Part shown: positions 63,781 through 64,000 of the stretch, piece by piece
Layout: each line of letters begins with the position of its first letter
Position numbering within the stretch: the first letter of the stretch is position 1
Source: Lutraria lutraria
Taxonomy: Eukaryota; Mollusca; Bivalvia; Venerida; Mactridae
Assembly: GCA_964023205.1 (NCBI GenBank)
Contig: OZ026842.1
Location: forward strand, 7,602,408-7,666,407
Reading direction: 5' to 3'
DNA length: 64,000 bases
The notes under the pieces: model-generated
Told to the model about the DNA's origin: nothing
The model's database searches: none
The model's input: the letters and a program-made list of their open reading frames with translations, nothing else
Program-made: the position numbers and the translations under genes

Positions 63781-63880
63781 CCCACAAAAAAAATAAGGAG
63801 TAATATACGCCCTGCTAAAGAAAGCAGGGGGTAAAATACCCCTTACCCAAATATTTATCTGGAGCCTTGGGTCCGTAAAT
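63781..63880 (-). repeat. 'ctccagataaa' repeat element, inverted, with two hairpins
   Basis: Reads 'tttatctggagccttgggt' on the plus strand, the inverse of the block at 63408-63421. To its left two hairpins follow each other: CCCTGCT-aaagaa-AGCAGGG (63810-63829) and GGGGTA-aaa-TACCCC (63828-63842), sharing two G. The distance to the inverted partner is under 500 bases, so the pair may mark the ends of one fold-back element. Confidence 0.5.
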
Positions 63881-64000
63881 GGGTTTCTACGCAATTTTCT
63901 TCCTGAAACTGGGGCCAGTTTACCAAGTCTTAATATTTTCTTAACGAATATTTTATTTTATTTCAGCAGGGTTAACGTCGTTTTGTAAATACATTTCAGT

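Overview
This is AT-rich eukaryotic DNA from a large, repeat-laden animal genome. The repeats point to a mollusc, most likely a marine bivalve: tRNA-derived SINEs whose 3' ends read GGYCGTTAAAC or TTTACCTTT, a 3' LINE fragment with a CCHC knuckle, TA-flanked mini-elements beginning TACAGT, and the block beginning 'gggctccagataaa'. The species cannot be named from this evidence. There are no bacterial-style operons, and almost every open frame of 60-110 codons is what chance gives in such AT-rich sequence.

Layout. Positions 1-17.7 kb are a tandem array of one long non-coding unit: copy A (1-6417), copy B (6418-16976) and a more diverged start of copy C (16977-17.7 kb). Copy B is larger than A mainly because it gained two SINEs, an insert of about 1.1 kb, and a 61-bp minisatellite of about 22 units that is only a trace in copy A. 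From 17.7 to 29 kb there is little recognisable; the best protein-coding candidate in the window is here, a minus-strand possible internal exon at 23.6-24.0 kb encoding hydrophobic, probably membrane-spanning sequence. From 27 to 56 kb the DNA is a patchwork of SINEs, short TIR elements and simple repeats. It includes a hAT-type mini-element with an 8-bp near-perfect target duplication and a decayed BED-finger frame (42.5-42.9 kb), a TA-flanked MITE family (46.4, 49.9, 50.6, 53.9 kb), and a small GC-richer patch at 40.3-40.5 kb with an E-box and nested hairpins. At 58.1-59.6 kb a 5'-truncated LINE lies between the two arms of a palindrome. The last kilobase holds an inverted pair of 'ctccagataaa' elements.

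How the parts work together: no host gene can be assembled. The window is best read as intergenic or intronic sequence shaped by segmental duplication, minisatellite expansion and retrotransposition. The SINEs carry tRNA-like Pol III promoters and depend on LINE machinery in trans. The LINE here is a dead 3' fragment and the DNA elements are non-autonomous. I do not see a clear, complete, previously undescribed system. The items most worth testing are the candidate membrane-protein exon, the structured patch at 40.3-40.5 kb, and the copy-specific expansion of the 61-bp array.
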